Shown here: positions 22,621-34,780 of the stretch, piece after piece
Layout: each line of letters opens with the position of its first letter
Position numbering within the stretch: position 1 is the stretch's first letter
Assembly: GCA_973895155.1 (NCBI GenBank)
Contig: OZ316894.1
Span: forward strand, 7,936,001-8,000,000
Direction: 5' to 3'
DNA: 64,000 nucleotides
Origin: Marsupella aquatica
Taxonomy: Eukaryota > Marchantiophyta
The notes under the pieces: model-generated
Seen by the model: only the letters and a program-made list of their open reading frames with translations
Database searches by the model: none
Told to the model about the DNA's origin: nothing
Program-made: the position numbers and the translations under genes

Positions 22621-23038
22621 TGTCTCACTGTGAATGACTCATACTGATTCCCGACATTTAGACTAGTGACAGTAAGATCTTAATATTAGGACTAGCTTTA
22701 CATGTCAGATAGAATATTAGCCTCAGACTCAGACTAGTCAGATTTAAATTCAATCAGCATCAAACAGCGATGATCTAGTTTAAGGATTTGAATTAAATCT
22801 ACCTGCCAGCGCCTAACGTCTTGACTGTGACAAGCGGGACGCGGCCAGCCCTTTGTGTACTGGCAGCCGTGCCACCTGTTTGTGCTAGCCACCTGTTTGT
22901 GCTGATCGCTTGGGCTGCTACTGCGCCTTTTGTTTTTTCTCAGATGGAGCGCCTCTACTTGAGGGTCTCCTCTCATTCTATTCACTGCATTGTGCATTTG
23001 TATTTTTCCTATGTTTGAGCGCGTATGCTTTAGTCACA
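22621..23038 (+). repeat. 3' LTR of the copia element
   Basis: 418 bp, TGTCTCACTG...TTTAGTCACA. It is preceded by CCGGGGG, a short purine tract acting as polypurine tract. It carries its own small duplication (CCACCTGTTTGTGCT twice, 22872-22903) absent from the 5' LTR. Confidence 0.93.
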
Positions 23039-24309
23039 CCATGGACTCTGTGGAAGTGCAGTATGCTGACAGTGGCCCTCCCGGCAACGGAATCAATTAT
23101 TCCTCTATTGGATTTCTGCCAACCAGTGCAATATGGTTTGACTTCACTCTTCGTTCTTATATGGGTTTTGCGCTCTTATATCCTTCTCTAATTTCTGCGA
23201 AAAGGAGGACTGTATCTTTTGCTAACTTTGGGAGTTTGCATTTGCCGTCTGCTTTTGCGTGTGTCCTCTGTGGACCTTTGCTTTCACTCCTTCACTCTTT
23301 TGTTTGGCCCTTATAAAAAAATTGGTCCCTTTTTTCTTTTTTCTTTCCCTTTTTCCCTCTTTGTTTTCTTTTTCTTTCAGGGTTGCACTTGCTTCTTTTG
23401 TGTTTGTCCTCTTTGGATTTCTTTTGTTTGCTCTTCATTGTACTTTGTTTGGCCCTTTCTCCCGGGGTTTCTATGTAATAATTTTTTCTTGTTTTTTCAC
23501 TTAAACCACCACTAGCCCACGAACAAAACCCTGGATCCATCAAATTTCATATAAACAGTACATTTTTTTCCTGAAATTGTGGAACAAAATGCCTAGGAGA
23601 GAAGCTGAATGTGAGAAAGGGAGAAATCTTGACACTTCCTCCTTTTATATAGCTAGTGGGGGTTTAAGGAAGTCAAAGGAATCATGTTAGAGTAGTTTTC
23701 TGTGCCATCCATGCTACTTTCCCCACCCCGGAGATTCGGGTGTGGTACAGGTGCAACTTGTATGGCAAATCCCAAGACTCCCAAGTTGCTCTTCAAGCTT
23801 TTGGTGTGAAATTACTGTTTTATACAAGAGTAGAAGAGTGTAGGGTAAATAGACATTAAGATATTCAAATCATACTAAGTTATGGCAACGAATACAAACA
23901 GTACCGCTGTAGTGGGACGGAAATGGTTACAGGGCACCTTAAGACGAGGTCTGGACGTGTCAGACATATACAAAGACACATGTTGGGAAAATAACAAGAA
24001 GCCTTAAAGGATGGGTCTAAGGCCTTAATTCCTTTTTCCAAAAAATTATGATTTTTAGAAATGTAGTCCTAAAACAAGCAATAAAATCAGCATATTTGTT
24101 TGACATTCACCCTTTGCATTTTAAACTAGACTTTATGTCAATGTTTGAGACAAAACATATTCAAAACTTGATTTTCATAGAATTGACCTGTCAAAAACAA
24201 TCATTTATATCATAGTTAGGCTCCAAGGCCATTGACATCTCAAAACTTGCAAGTAAAGTCTACTTCTATGCAACTACAACAACCCTAAAATGTCTTACAG
24301 AAATATCCT
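23039..24309 (+). repeat. Non-coding spacer with T-rich repeat (23200-23510)
   Basis: From 23200 to 23510 the sequence is T-rich and repeats GTGTGTCCTCTGTGGACCTT and GTTTGTCCTCTTTGGATTT, the same phrases as at 1597-2030. The remainder is AT-rich and shows no gene. Confidence 0.5.
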
Positions 24310-24312
24310 CAG

Positions 24313-27097
24313 CTAATCATCTCTTGTGTCCTCAACACTTTCAACAACTCCTAAAGAGTCAAGTCCTATGATTTCCTCCTCTCCAACTCCTATCTCTGAT
24401 ATTGGTAGAATGGTCTCTTGAACATCAACATCTAAATCCACCATGCCTTTGCCATCATCTTCCTCAATGTTGTCCACCAGGTTTAGAATTCTCCCTTTCA
24501 AGACACTGCTCTGGCGCTCATCAATTTCTACAGCAACACAATGTCTTCCTTGTGCCAAAGAGGAAGACAATCATGTGCCTGACCCTGAACAAATATCTAG
24601 CACCCAGTCTCCAACCTGGCTAAAGTGGGTAACTTCCCAATCCAATAACACTCTTGGCTTCTGGTAAAAGTTCACCATCTTATTGTCCCCGTTGTATTTC
24701 AACTTATTGGTCACAGCTGGACACACAACCACATTATTTCGAGACTCATTAGTCTCAAAATTGAAATGCTCCAAAGACCGTTTCCCATCCTGACTATGAA
24801 AGCCAATGGTGAAACACTCAAAATTGTTGTTAAGCCTTGCACCTCCTACATTCTTAACATTGTCTTTCACCCTACAAAAACCAAAACTTGCATTATGGAT
24901 TTGTTTCAAAATCAACCATCATGAAATGATGAACACCAAAAAAACATATTCACCTTTTGAAATGTTTCTTACCAAATACAATTCTGGAAACCACCATTAC
25001 ACTCAGCTTTCAAGACAGTCTTGACAGCATCATACTGACCGTCAATACTATGATGAATGATAATTCGCCAAAGATTTGCCTTGGTGACAACCTTGAAGGA
25101 CTGAACCATCTTGGTCACCTCTTCCACACCCCATCCAACATTGTCTTTGTGAAGACAAGCAGTCATTCCAAACCCATAAGGAATATCTGCCAAAGCCAAT
25201 GTGTAAGCTCATGATGGGATTACCTCGTGCAACTGCTGAGCATCGTGTGTAAATATATCATAGTACACATCCCCAAACTGTGGATGCTCAAAAGCATTAG
25301 GATGAAGTTCACTTCCCTAGGTCTCTTGGCAAGATTTCTTAATTGCCAACCAATTCTGTGCTTGTGCAATATGTGCATTGAACTTATCTGGGAAGGACTT
25401 CAACTTTTTGCTTTCTTCATTCTCTCCCTTCTTTTTCCGGGAGCTGCTGTCTTTCTGAGAAAAAAAAATTGGGTACATGAGATTCCTACATACTTAAGAA
25501 TAAAACTGTAAAACAAATGCTCAGTCAATCTCAAATAAACTTACCCAAGTCTGGAAGACAGGAACAAAATTCTTCAGCACATTATCAGTGCAGTGTTCTG
25601 GGTACTTGGTTTTGAAATTCTTCCAACTCTCTTCGTGAAGACAGGTAAGAAATGCTTTTTGAACTTGCATTTGGAATTTGTGTCGTTGAAATTCCTGTCC
25701 CATCTCTTGAAGAGATAATTCCTTTGCCAAAACCCTTTGTAGCACTGGACAGATCATGTCCGGATCTTTCAATGCTTGTATGTGTCTCCACTCAGTCAAC
25801 TTCATATCCTCACATAGCATTTTAGCATCTCCAGACTTGGATATCTTTTTCTTGGTCTTATCTCCTTTCAGTCCTTTTATCTCACAATTCTCCCATCTGT
25901 CAAAGATTTGCCGTATGAAAGACCAAACAAGATCCTTACGAAATGCCAATTGAAATAAATTATCATTGGCATTCAGAACCTCAGAATCTTTACGTACACC
26001 CCAGTCCTTTAGATTGATTTCAGTGGCACACTCCTTCTTGAAATCAACATTTGATGATGCTCCATTAGAACTCTACAAATCGCATGTGAATGTAATTCAC
26101 TCTTTGGATGGTGCTCATTTGTTGACGAAATTCAGAGTCTATATTATGACTCCAAGCTAAGTTCCTTGCTTCCTGGATAGACAAGCCTGCAAAGATCCAA
26201 GATTGCACTCTCCTGTACGACTTGTTGTTGGGAAATTGTAATGCCAGGTCTGCCTTTGCACAAGCAGAATGATTTCCCCCCAATCACGTAATAGTGGTAA
26301 TCATTCTTTTTTGAGAAATCAAAATCAGCTCGAGTTGGGCACTCCTTGGGATCAACCATTAGAACAAAAGGTGCTGCCAATGGACTAGCTCCAGCTGCTT
26401 TCATCCTTGTTGTCAACTGTGTAAGAAAGTAGGGTTGGATATGCCTTACTTGGTACACTGGCAACTCCAAAGATTTCTCTCGGACAGGTGGGTGAAGTTG
26501 TGCAATGTCAATTGTGATTGTCTCCTCTTGAACTCCACACCTCATCAAAATCCCTTCCTAGTACACCACCCGAGCATCCATAGACATAGATTGAGCCTTC
26601 TACTCTAGATGAGTGGGGACTTTTTCCAACGTCTGCTTCTTGGATTTTGGTGGACTCGGACGAGATCCGGAAGGAGTAGAAGAAGGACCAGACTTTGGTG
26701 GACGGGTACTGGCACTCTTCTCTGCTGCTTTTGAAAGAATCTCCCTAGACTTTTGAATTGCACTCTTCAATGTGCTGGCATGATGTTCAAACACAAAACC
26801 AGCAATGAGCTCTGCAATCTCATCGTAGCTTTCTTCTGCAGACAGATTCTTCACCTTCTCAATAATCATCTCAATGTCATCAAGAAAGTAACAATGTGCA
26901 GCTCTTCCAGAAAATCTCTCACTGTCAACTGCAATCAGTGTAGATGTCTCCGTTGTTGTGATAAGCATATTGAGGACATCAGCCCCTCGTCGAAAGACAT
27001 CAATCCGGCCATAATTCACCCAACCAAGACCTCCAGAAGGCAAGGTCTTGTAGATGCACAACATCAAAAAAGGCTTCTTCCACGATTCTGTACCCAA
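24313..27097 (-). pseudogene. Decayed ParB-like / beta-class DNA methyltransferase gene
   Basis: Reading minus from 27097: an N-terminal region ending Pro/Ser/Lys-rich (26600-27097); a ParB-like module with LPVYQVRHIQPYFLTQL and HYYVIGG|NHSACAKADL (26548-26144, a one-base insertion in a G run near 26277); a linker with SIQEARNLAWSHN; a helical region (25949-25521); then the methyltransferase. Its motif IV is LADIPYGFG (25193-25170, normally DPPY) and motif I is WVLDICSGSGT (about 24605-24572, normally VLDPFAGSGT), then GRHCVAVEID. Motif IV before motif I defines the beta class of amino-methyltransferases. Two introns are well formed: 25544-25455 (GTAAGT, T8CTCAG) and 24972-24872 (GTAAGA, TTTTTGTAG). 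In-frame stops near 25310 and 25210 and the TGA at 24571 in motif I show decay. ParB plus methylase is otherwise a phage and bacterial combination. Confidence 0.7.
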
Positions 27098-27529
27098 TGA
27101 TATTGTCTAGGAAGAGTTTCCAAAATCTGTCAAAGGATGCTCAACGAAAATAGCGTCTAACACCTTCTCCTATGATTTTGGTTCAACCATTCTGACTTCC
27201 TGAAATCAAGTCCAACAATGCAAAGTTAGCTCTGTTTGTTTTTCAAGTTCAGTTGCAGAATTCAGGTTCATGATTTCATGAAGCAAGGTTCTTACCTTGA
27301 TAGTGGAGTCGGAAGTTGAATTTGCAGCGCCTGTTGTTCCCGCTTAGAAGAGTGTCACTGGTATTTTTATCCCTGATTTTGGCTTAGCTTATCTCCTTCA
27401 CCTCCCTGGCAGATGCCTAAGCTGATCGACCCCTCCCCACTTAATATCGTTTGCAATGTCCTCCCCAATTTGGACCTCGTCCCTTCGGCAATGGTCGATC
27501 CTCCCCAGGCCTTCGACTAAAACTCCCTC
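27098..27529. other. Spacer upstream of the ParB-methyltransferase gene
   Basis: It probably contains the 5' exons or promoter of the minus-strand gene. No further domain is recognised. A short CATGATTTCATGAAG palindrome-like motif occurs near 27268. Confidence 0.35.
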
Positions 27530-28060
27530 TCTCGGCCTTTGACTATTGCTCCCTCCCTCGCAGCGCCTCGACAATTTTCCTCCCCCCCGGCCTTAGCCAA
27601 TTTCTTCCTCCCCCCGGCCTTCGCCAATTTCTTCCTCCCCTGGCGCTTCGACTATTTTCCTCCCCCTGGCCTCGACACTTTTTCCTCTCCCCAGCCTCCA
27701 AACGTTTTCCTCCCCCCGGCCTTGACAATTTTCTCCCCCCGGCCTCCACACGTTTTCCTCCCCCCGGCCTTGACACTTTTTCCTCCCCCCGGCCTCGACA
27801 CTTTTTCCTCCCCCCGGCCTGCTCCTCGACACTATTTCCTCCCCCAGGCCTTTGCCAATTTTTCCTCCCCTGGCCGGTGCTTCGAGTAATTCCCCTCCCT
27901 GAGGCCGGCGCTTCTTCCCCGCGCCCCCGGCTGCGCCTCGACAATTTTTCCTCCCCCCGGCCTTTGCCAATTTTGCATCCCTCCCCTGGCCTTCAAAAAT
28001 TTCTCCTCCCTCCCATGAACTTTGCCAATTTCCTCTCCCCAGGCCTTCGACAATCCCTCC
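27530..28060. repeat. C-rich minisatellite
   Basis: A variable unit of about 24-36 bp, near CCTCGACACTTTTTCCTCCC plus CCCGG, is repeated roughly 17 times. The minus strand has many G5-G6 runs and could form G-quadruplexes. Long open frames over it are artefacts of the missing stop codons. 28061-28670 beyond it has no gene. Confidence 0.85.
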
Positions 28061-28670
28061 CCGAAAACTCTCTCCTGAGCGCAAACTTGCACGACAGCTT
28101 TTGATCTTGCTGTCTCCTAACCAAATTTCTTCCACTCCTTCCACGATTAATCCTCCATTCCACGACCGATCTGCGCCTCAACAGCCAGGAAATTACAGAG
28201 CTGCACCAGATGTTGGTCCGCCCCCGATTTTCAGTTCCAGTTTAGGGATTCAACCCAACTCCTATTCAGACCACACCAATCACTGAGGGAAGAGCTTTCC
28301 ATAGCACCAAGCTTTAGCCCACCATATATAGCTCTTCGCCAAGCTTCCTTTCCGTTCGCGCTTTGCAGATGCACGCCCACACTCCAAGCACCTGACAGTC
28401 CAATTTGTCTCAAACTTAGCATTTTCTAATTTTTGGGGTCATGAATTCATGAAGCTTTCGCCACCTCCACTTCAGAAATCCAGGAAGGTCGTAACCCTTC
28501 ATGAATTCATGAAAGGGAATCAAGTATCATTTTGAAAGAATCTAGTGAAAAGTCAAAATTTGGGCCAAAAATAACCAATACCATGGGTAATAGAAATACA
28601 AGAAAAACCAAGAAAACCCCTAAAAACAGGGGTCATCGAAAACATTTTTGGTTGCAATTGAATAGTCTCC

Positions 28671-28704
28671 CACTAGAAGAAAACAGGGCCCTTTATGACC
28701 AATC
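28671..28704 (+). repeat. Left terminal inverted repeat of the CACTA element
   Basis: CACTAGAAGAAAACAGGGCC, then CTTTATGACCAATC. It matches the inverted right end at about 25 of 34 positions by eye. Confidence 0.9.
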
Positions 28705-28979
28705 ACCCAATGACAGAGATGAATAAATGACCAAAAGTTTTAATGACACAAAAAGAATGACGGGGGAATGACTGTCCACAATGACCAATAGACTGAAATG
28801 ACAAAATGTTAATTTTTTCGTCATTTTGTATAATGTCTATAATGACTGATGCGACCAAAATGACCCAATTTCCCTAAATGGTCAATTTAGACACATGTCT
28901 TAAATGACACAATTAATAACAACAATGATAAATCAGTGTTTAGCAACATTATAGTCACTCTGGACAATGACTGAAATGA

Positions 28980-29580
28980 CCAAAAATCTATTTGCATCAT
29001 TTTGGACAACGGTGATAAATGACAAAAAATGTATTATCGTCATTTTAACCAACGGTGTTAAATGACAAAATTTAGGGTCAATCTGAAAATGAGAATATAT
29101 CAGTGTTTACAACAACATATTGTCATTATGGACTTCTGCCATAAATGACTAACTCTAGGGTCAATCTTGAAATTAGGACATATTAGTGTTTACAAGAACA
29201 TACCGTCATTATGGACTTCTCTCATAAATGACAAAATTTAGGGTCAATCTGAAAATGAGAATATATCAGTGTTTACACAACATATTGTCATTATGGACTT
29301 CTGCCATAAATGACTAACTCTAGGGTCAATCTTGAAATTAGGACATATCAGTGTTTACAAGAACATACCGTCATTATGGACTTCTCTCATAAATGACTAA
29401 CTCCACAGTCAATCTTGAAATTAGGATATATCGGTGTTTTCAACAACATACTGTCATTATGGACTTGTCGCATAAATGACTAAATATAGGGCAATCTAAA
29501 AATCAGGATATATCAATGTTTACAATAACATACAGTCATTATGGACTTATTACATAAATGACTACTTATAGAGTCATTAA
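28980..29580 (+). repeat. Subterminal 83-bp tandem array of the CACTA element
   Basis: The phrase GTCATTATGGACTTCT recurs at about 29122, 29205, 29287, 29370, 29452 and 29535, a period of about 83 bp. Each unit also has AGGGTCAATCTGAAAAT- and TATCAGTGTTTACAA-like segments and an AAATGAC motif. It is continuous with the less ordered AATGACC-rich sequence from 28700. Confidence 0.85.
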
Positions 29581-29639
29581 AGAACCCAAGAGATATGAAG
29601 ATTAAAATACTCAATAGTCATTCCAGACACCTATCATAA

Positions 29640-32600
29640 TTGTAGAGTCATACACCTTTGGAGTGATTTTCCAGAAGTGTCATCATATATGGATGCGCGC
29701 ATACTATCGTATCCATGGGGCAAATGAAACCTTTTTGTCTCTCCAAGAAGTAGGGCAATACCAATGGAAGGTTGTCATGCTTTGTTGTAATTGTGTCATG
29801 TTTGTGCCGGTGTTTGGACGGGGAATATTTTAATTTGCAAATAAATGCATGCATACCATCACATCCAAAGGCAAATAAAAGTTGTTTTTTGGTTCTCCAA
29901 GAGGTAGTGCTGCCCCAATGGAATGGGCAGGGGAGTAATGCTTCTCAGTATGGTGTGGGTGCATTCTCAGTATGGTGTGGGTGCAGGTTTAGGGAAGAGG
30001 AATATTCCAACCTTGCAAGGAATCTAAAGCTAGCTCTCTTTGGAGGTACTAGGGCCTTTATTGGGTCATATGTGAGCAATGGCCCGTCATAAATGCCAAT
30101 GACTAAAAGTAGGGTCATTAAAATTGTCATATGGAGAGTCATATCAGTCTAATGACTGGATTTGTGGTCATTTGAGGGGTCCCTTATGTAGTCATTAAGG
30201 AAAAGCACAAATGACCATTTTGGGGCTAGGGGCTTGAGGTGGGCCCTAGAGTGCCATGGGCCCCACATAGAGGTGAGAACCCCTCCACTAGGTGCGGGAC
30301 ACTATACTCATCATTGTCCAACCACTAGTTGCGACATAAACACTTTGGGCACATGTTTTTGTGTTTCCTTAAGGCATGATGCACCTTTGGGGAAATCACT
30401 CCCAAGTCGTACGACTTTGGAGTGATTTGCCAAAAGTGCAACCATGGATGTATACCATCACATCCAAAGGCAAATAAAACCTGTTTTTTGGTTCTCCAAG
30501 AGGTAGTGCTGCACGAATGGAATGGGCAGGGGAGTCGTGCTTCTTAGCATGGTGTGGCTGCGGGATTAGGGTTTGGGAATATTCCAACCTTGCAAGGAAT
30601 CTAAAGCTGGCTCTCTTTGGAGGTACTAGGGCCTTTATTGGGTCATATGTGAGCAATGGCCCGTCATAAATGCCAATTACTACAAGAAAGGTCATTAAAA
30701 TGGTCACATTGGATGTCATATAAGTGGAATGACCTGAATTATTGTCATTTGAGGGGTCCCTCATGCAGTCATTAAGGAAAAGCACAAATGACCATTTTGG
30801 GGCTAGGGGCTGGAGGTGCGCCCTAGAGTGCCATGGGGCCCCACATAGAGGTGAGAACCCCTCCACGAGGTGCGGGACACTATACTCATCATTGTCCAAC
30901 CACTAGTTGCGACATAAACACTTTGGACACATGTTTTTGTGTTTCCTTAAGGCATGATGCACCTTTGGGGAAATCACTCCCAAGTCATACGACTTTGGAG
31001 TGATTTTCCAAAAGTGTTGCCATGCATGCACACCATCACATACAAAGGCAAATAAAAGTTGTTTTTGGGTTCTCCAAGAGGTAGTGCTGCCCAAATGGAA
31101 TGGGCAGGGGAGTCATGCTTTTAGGGTATGGTGTGGGTGCAGATTTAGGGAAGAGGAATATTCCAACCTTGCAAGGAATCTAAAGCTGGCTCTCTTTGGA
31201 GATACTAGGGCCTTTATTGGGTCATATGTGAGCAATGGCCCGTCATAAATGCCAATGACTAAAAGTAGGGTCATTAAAATTGTCATATGGAGAGTCATAT
31301 CAGTCTAATGACTGGATTTGTGGTCATTTGAGGGGTCCCTTATGTAGTCATTAAGGAAAAGCACAAATGACCATTTTGGGGCTAGGGGCTTGAGGTGGGC
31401 CCTAGAGTGCCATGGGCCCCACATAGAGGTGAGAACCCCTCCATTGCGTGCGGGACACTATACTCATCATTGTCCAACCACTAGTTGCGACATAAACACT
31501 TTGGACACAAGTTTTTGTGTTTCCTTAAGGCATGATGCACCTTTGGGGAAATCACTCCCAAGTCGTACGACTTTGGAGTGATTTGCCAAAAGTGTTGCCA
31601 TGCATGCACACCATCACATACAAAGGCAAATAAAAGTTGTTTTTGGGTTCTCCAAGAGGTGGTGCTGCACCAATGGAATGGGCAGGGGAGTCGTGCTTCC
31701 CTGTATGGTGTGGGTGCGGGTTTAGGGAAGAGGAATATTCCAACCTTGCAAGGAATCTAAAGCTGGCTCTCTTTGGAGGTACCAGGGCCTTTATTGGGTC
31801 ATATGTGAGCAATGGACCGTCATAAATATCAATGACTAAAAGCAGGGTCATTAAAACTGTCATATGGAAAGTCATATCAGTCTAATGACTGGATTTGTGG
31901 TCATTTGAGGGGTCCCTTATGCAGTCATTAAGGAAAAGCACAAATGACCAGTTTGGGGCTAGGGGCTGGAGGTGGGCCCTAGAGTGCCATGTGACCTCAC
32001 ATAGAGGTGAGAACCCCTCCACTGCGTGCGGGACACTATACTCATCATTGTCCAACCACTAGTTGCAACATAAACACCTTGGACACATGTTTTTGCGTTT
32101 ACTTAAGGCATGATGTACCTTTGGGGAAATCACTCCCAAGTCGTATGACTTTGGAGTGATTTGCCAAAAGTGTTGCCATGCATGCACACCATCACATACA
32201 AAGGCAAATAAAAGTTGTTTTTGGGTTCTCCAAGAGGTGGTGCTGCACCAATGGAATGGGCAGGGGAGTCGTGCTTCCCTGTATGGTGTGGGTGCGGGTT
32301 TAGGGAAGAGGAATATTCCAACCTTGCAAGGAATCTAAAGCGGGCTCTCTTTGGAGGTACCAGGGCCTTTATTGGGTCATATGTGAGCAATGGACCGTCA
32401 TAAATATCAATGACTAAAAGCAGGGTCATTAAAACTGTCATATGGAAAGTCATATCAGTCTAATGACTGGATTTGTGGTCATTTGAGGGGTCCCTTATGC
32501 AGTCATTAAGGAAAAGCACAAATGACCAGTTTGGGGCTAGGGGCTGGAGGTGGGCCCTAGAGTGCCATGTGACCCCACATAGAGGTGAGAACCCCTCCAC

Positions 32601-34780
32601 TGCGTGCGGGACACTATACTCATCATTGTCCAACCACTAGTTGCGACATAAACACCTTGGACACATGTTTTTGCGTTTACTTAAGGCATGATGCACCTTT
32701 GGGGAAATCACTCCCAAGTCGTATGACTTTGGAGTGATTTGCCAAAAGTGTCACCATGGATGCATACCACTATTCCAAACGCAAATGAAGCCCTTTTTTG
32801 TCTCTCCAAGAGGTAGCGCAACACCAATGGAATGGGTGTGGTAGTGGTGCTTCCCTCTATGATGTGTCTGATGTTTAAAGGTATACGATTATTCCATTTT
32901 TGCAAGGAATGTAGAGCGGGCTCTCTCTGGCGGTGCTAGGACCTTCTTTGGGTCATTTTTTAACAGAGTCATGTCATAAGTGTCAATGACCACAAGTAGG
33001 GTCATTGAATTGGTCATATGGGATGTCATATAATTCAAATGACTGGACTTGTTGTCATTTGAGGGGTCTCTAGTGCAGTCATTGAAGACAAGCATGAATG
33101 ACCAATTTGGAGCTAAGGGCTGGAGGTGGGCCCTAGAGTGCCATGTGGCACCACATAGAGCTCGCAACCCCTCCACTAGGTGTCAAATACTATAATTACT
33201 ATTCTCCAACCACTAGTTGCACCATTAGCAGTTTGGAGCCATATTTTTGTGTTTACTTAAGGGATGATATAATCTTGGGGAAATCACTCCCAAGTCGTAC
33301 GACTTTGGAGTGATTTGCCAAAAGTGTCACCATTGATGCATACCATCCTATCTAAAGGAAATGAAGCCATTTTTTTGGTCTCTGCAAGAAGTAGTGCAAG
33401 GCTGTTGTCGTTCCATGTAATTGTGTCATGTTTGTGCCGGTGTTTGGATGGGGAATATTCTATTTTGCAAATGAATAGTGATGGGGCACTCAAGAAGGTA
33501 GTGTAATCTTCATTGAGTCATTTCTGAAAAAATTGGTGTCATAAATACCAATGACTACAAGTAGGGTCATTAAATCTGTCATATGGGCTGTCACATAAGT
33601 CAAATGACTGGATTTGTGGTCATTTGAGGGGTCCCTTGTGCAATCATTAAGCAGAAGCACAAATGACCAGTTTGGGGCTAGGGGCTGGAGGTGGGCCCTA
33701 GAGTGCCATGGGGCCCCACATAGAGGTGAGAACCCCCTCCACTAGGTGCGGGACACTATACTCATCATCGTCCAACCACTAGTTGTGCCATGAACACTTT
33801 GGACACATGTTTTTGCATTTACTTAAGGCATGATGCACCTTGGGGAAATCACTCCCAAGTCATACAACTTTGGAGTGATTTGCCAAAAGTGTCACCATGG
33901 ATGCATACCACCGTATCCAAGCGCAAATGGAGCCATTTTTTGTCTCTCCAAGAAGTAGCGCAACACCAATGGAAGGTTGTCATCTTGTGATGTAATTGTG
34001 TCATGTTTGTGCCGGTGTTTGGATGGGGAATACTCCATTTTGCATATGAATAGACTTAAGGCATTGTGAGTAGGTGTTGTAATCTTCATTGGGTCATTTT
34101 GGAGGAATAGTGTGTCATTAATGCCAAAGACTGCAGTGAGGGTCATTTTGGCAGTCCTTTTGGAAGTCATTTGTGCCAAATGACTCCATATGGGGTCATT
34201 ATAGAGGTCCCTCATGGTGTCATTACGTACCATCAGAAATGACCCTTTTGGGTCTAGGAGCTTAAGGTGGCCCTAGTGTGCCATGGGGCTCTACATGAAG
34301 GTGGCAACCTCTCCACAAGGTGCGGGGTACTATACCCACCGTACTATTCTCCAACCACTAGTTGCACCATGAGCACTTTGGAGCCATGTTTTTGCAATTA
34401 CTTAAGGGATGATGCAACCTTGGGGAAATCACTCCCAAGTCATACAACTTTGGAGTGATTTGCCAAAAGTGTCACCATGCATGCATACCATCCTAAGGCA
34501 TGCATACAAAAATTGTTTTTGTCTCTCCAAGAGGTATATAGTGCAATACTAGTGGAAGACTATGTCCTTCTATATAACTATGTCATGTTTGTGCCAATAT
34601 TTGGATTTTGGATATATTCTATTAAATTCCAAAGGAATTGTAAAGGGGCACTCCGAGAGGTAGTATACTCTTCATTGGGTCATTTTCACATAATGTGTGT
34701 CATTAATGTCAATGACTACAATAAGGGTCATTTTGGTAGTCAGTTAGAGGTCATTTGGAGCAATTGACTGCATATGTGGT
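29640..34780 (+). repeat. Satellite-like array of a 578-bp unit inside the CACTA element
   Basis: The marker GGAAATCACTCCCAAGTC starts at 30391, 30969, 31547, 32125, 32703, 33279, 33844 and 34424, giving spacings of 578, 578, 578, 578, 576, 565 and 580 bp. A partial unit precedes the first. Each unit contains GTGGGCCCTAGAGTGCCATG, GTCCAACCACTAGTTGC, a 36-bp near-palindrome and a cluster of GTCATT/AATGAC motifs. Central units are almost identical (31547-32703), and outer units are diverged. Short open frames here are repeat translations, not genes. Confidence 0.95.

Larger units (their letters stand above)
17752..23038 (+). mobile_element. Ty1/copia LTR retrotransposon, full length but defective
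   Basis: Two matching LTRs (17752-18178 and 22621-23038) enclose gag, protease, integrase, reverse transcriptase and RNase H in copia order on plus. By eye the LTRs differ by about seven substitutions and two short internal duplications over roughly 420 bp, which indicates a fairly recent insertion. A perfect 5-bp target duplication is not seen: left flank GACCA, right flank CCATG. Defects are a gag frameshift near 18600, TAG between gag and pol, a rearranged reverse transcriptase core (21239-21411) and a TGA at 22096-22098. It cannot be autonomous as it stands. Confidence 0.95.

Noticed and set aside
17747-23043. Target duplication for the copia element
   Set aside because: Flanks GACCA and CCATG share only CCA; a clean 5-bp repeat is not present, so none is claimed.
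27451-28144. Long Pro/Leu- or Gly/Arg-rich open frames on both strands
   Set aside because: They translate a C-rich minisatellite that lacks stop codons; no start context or domain supports a gene.
28980-29580. CRISPR-like regular repeats
   Set aside because: The 83-bp units are contiguous tandem repeats with no unique spacers, and the context is a plant CACTA element.
29772-34767. Many 60-167-codon frames such as SRTTWE or GGTRAFIGSYVSNGPS repeats
   Set aside because: They recur once per 578-bp unit in both directions and are products of the satellite array, not genes.
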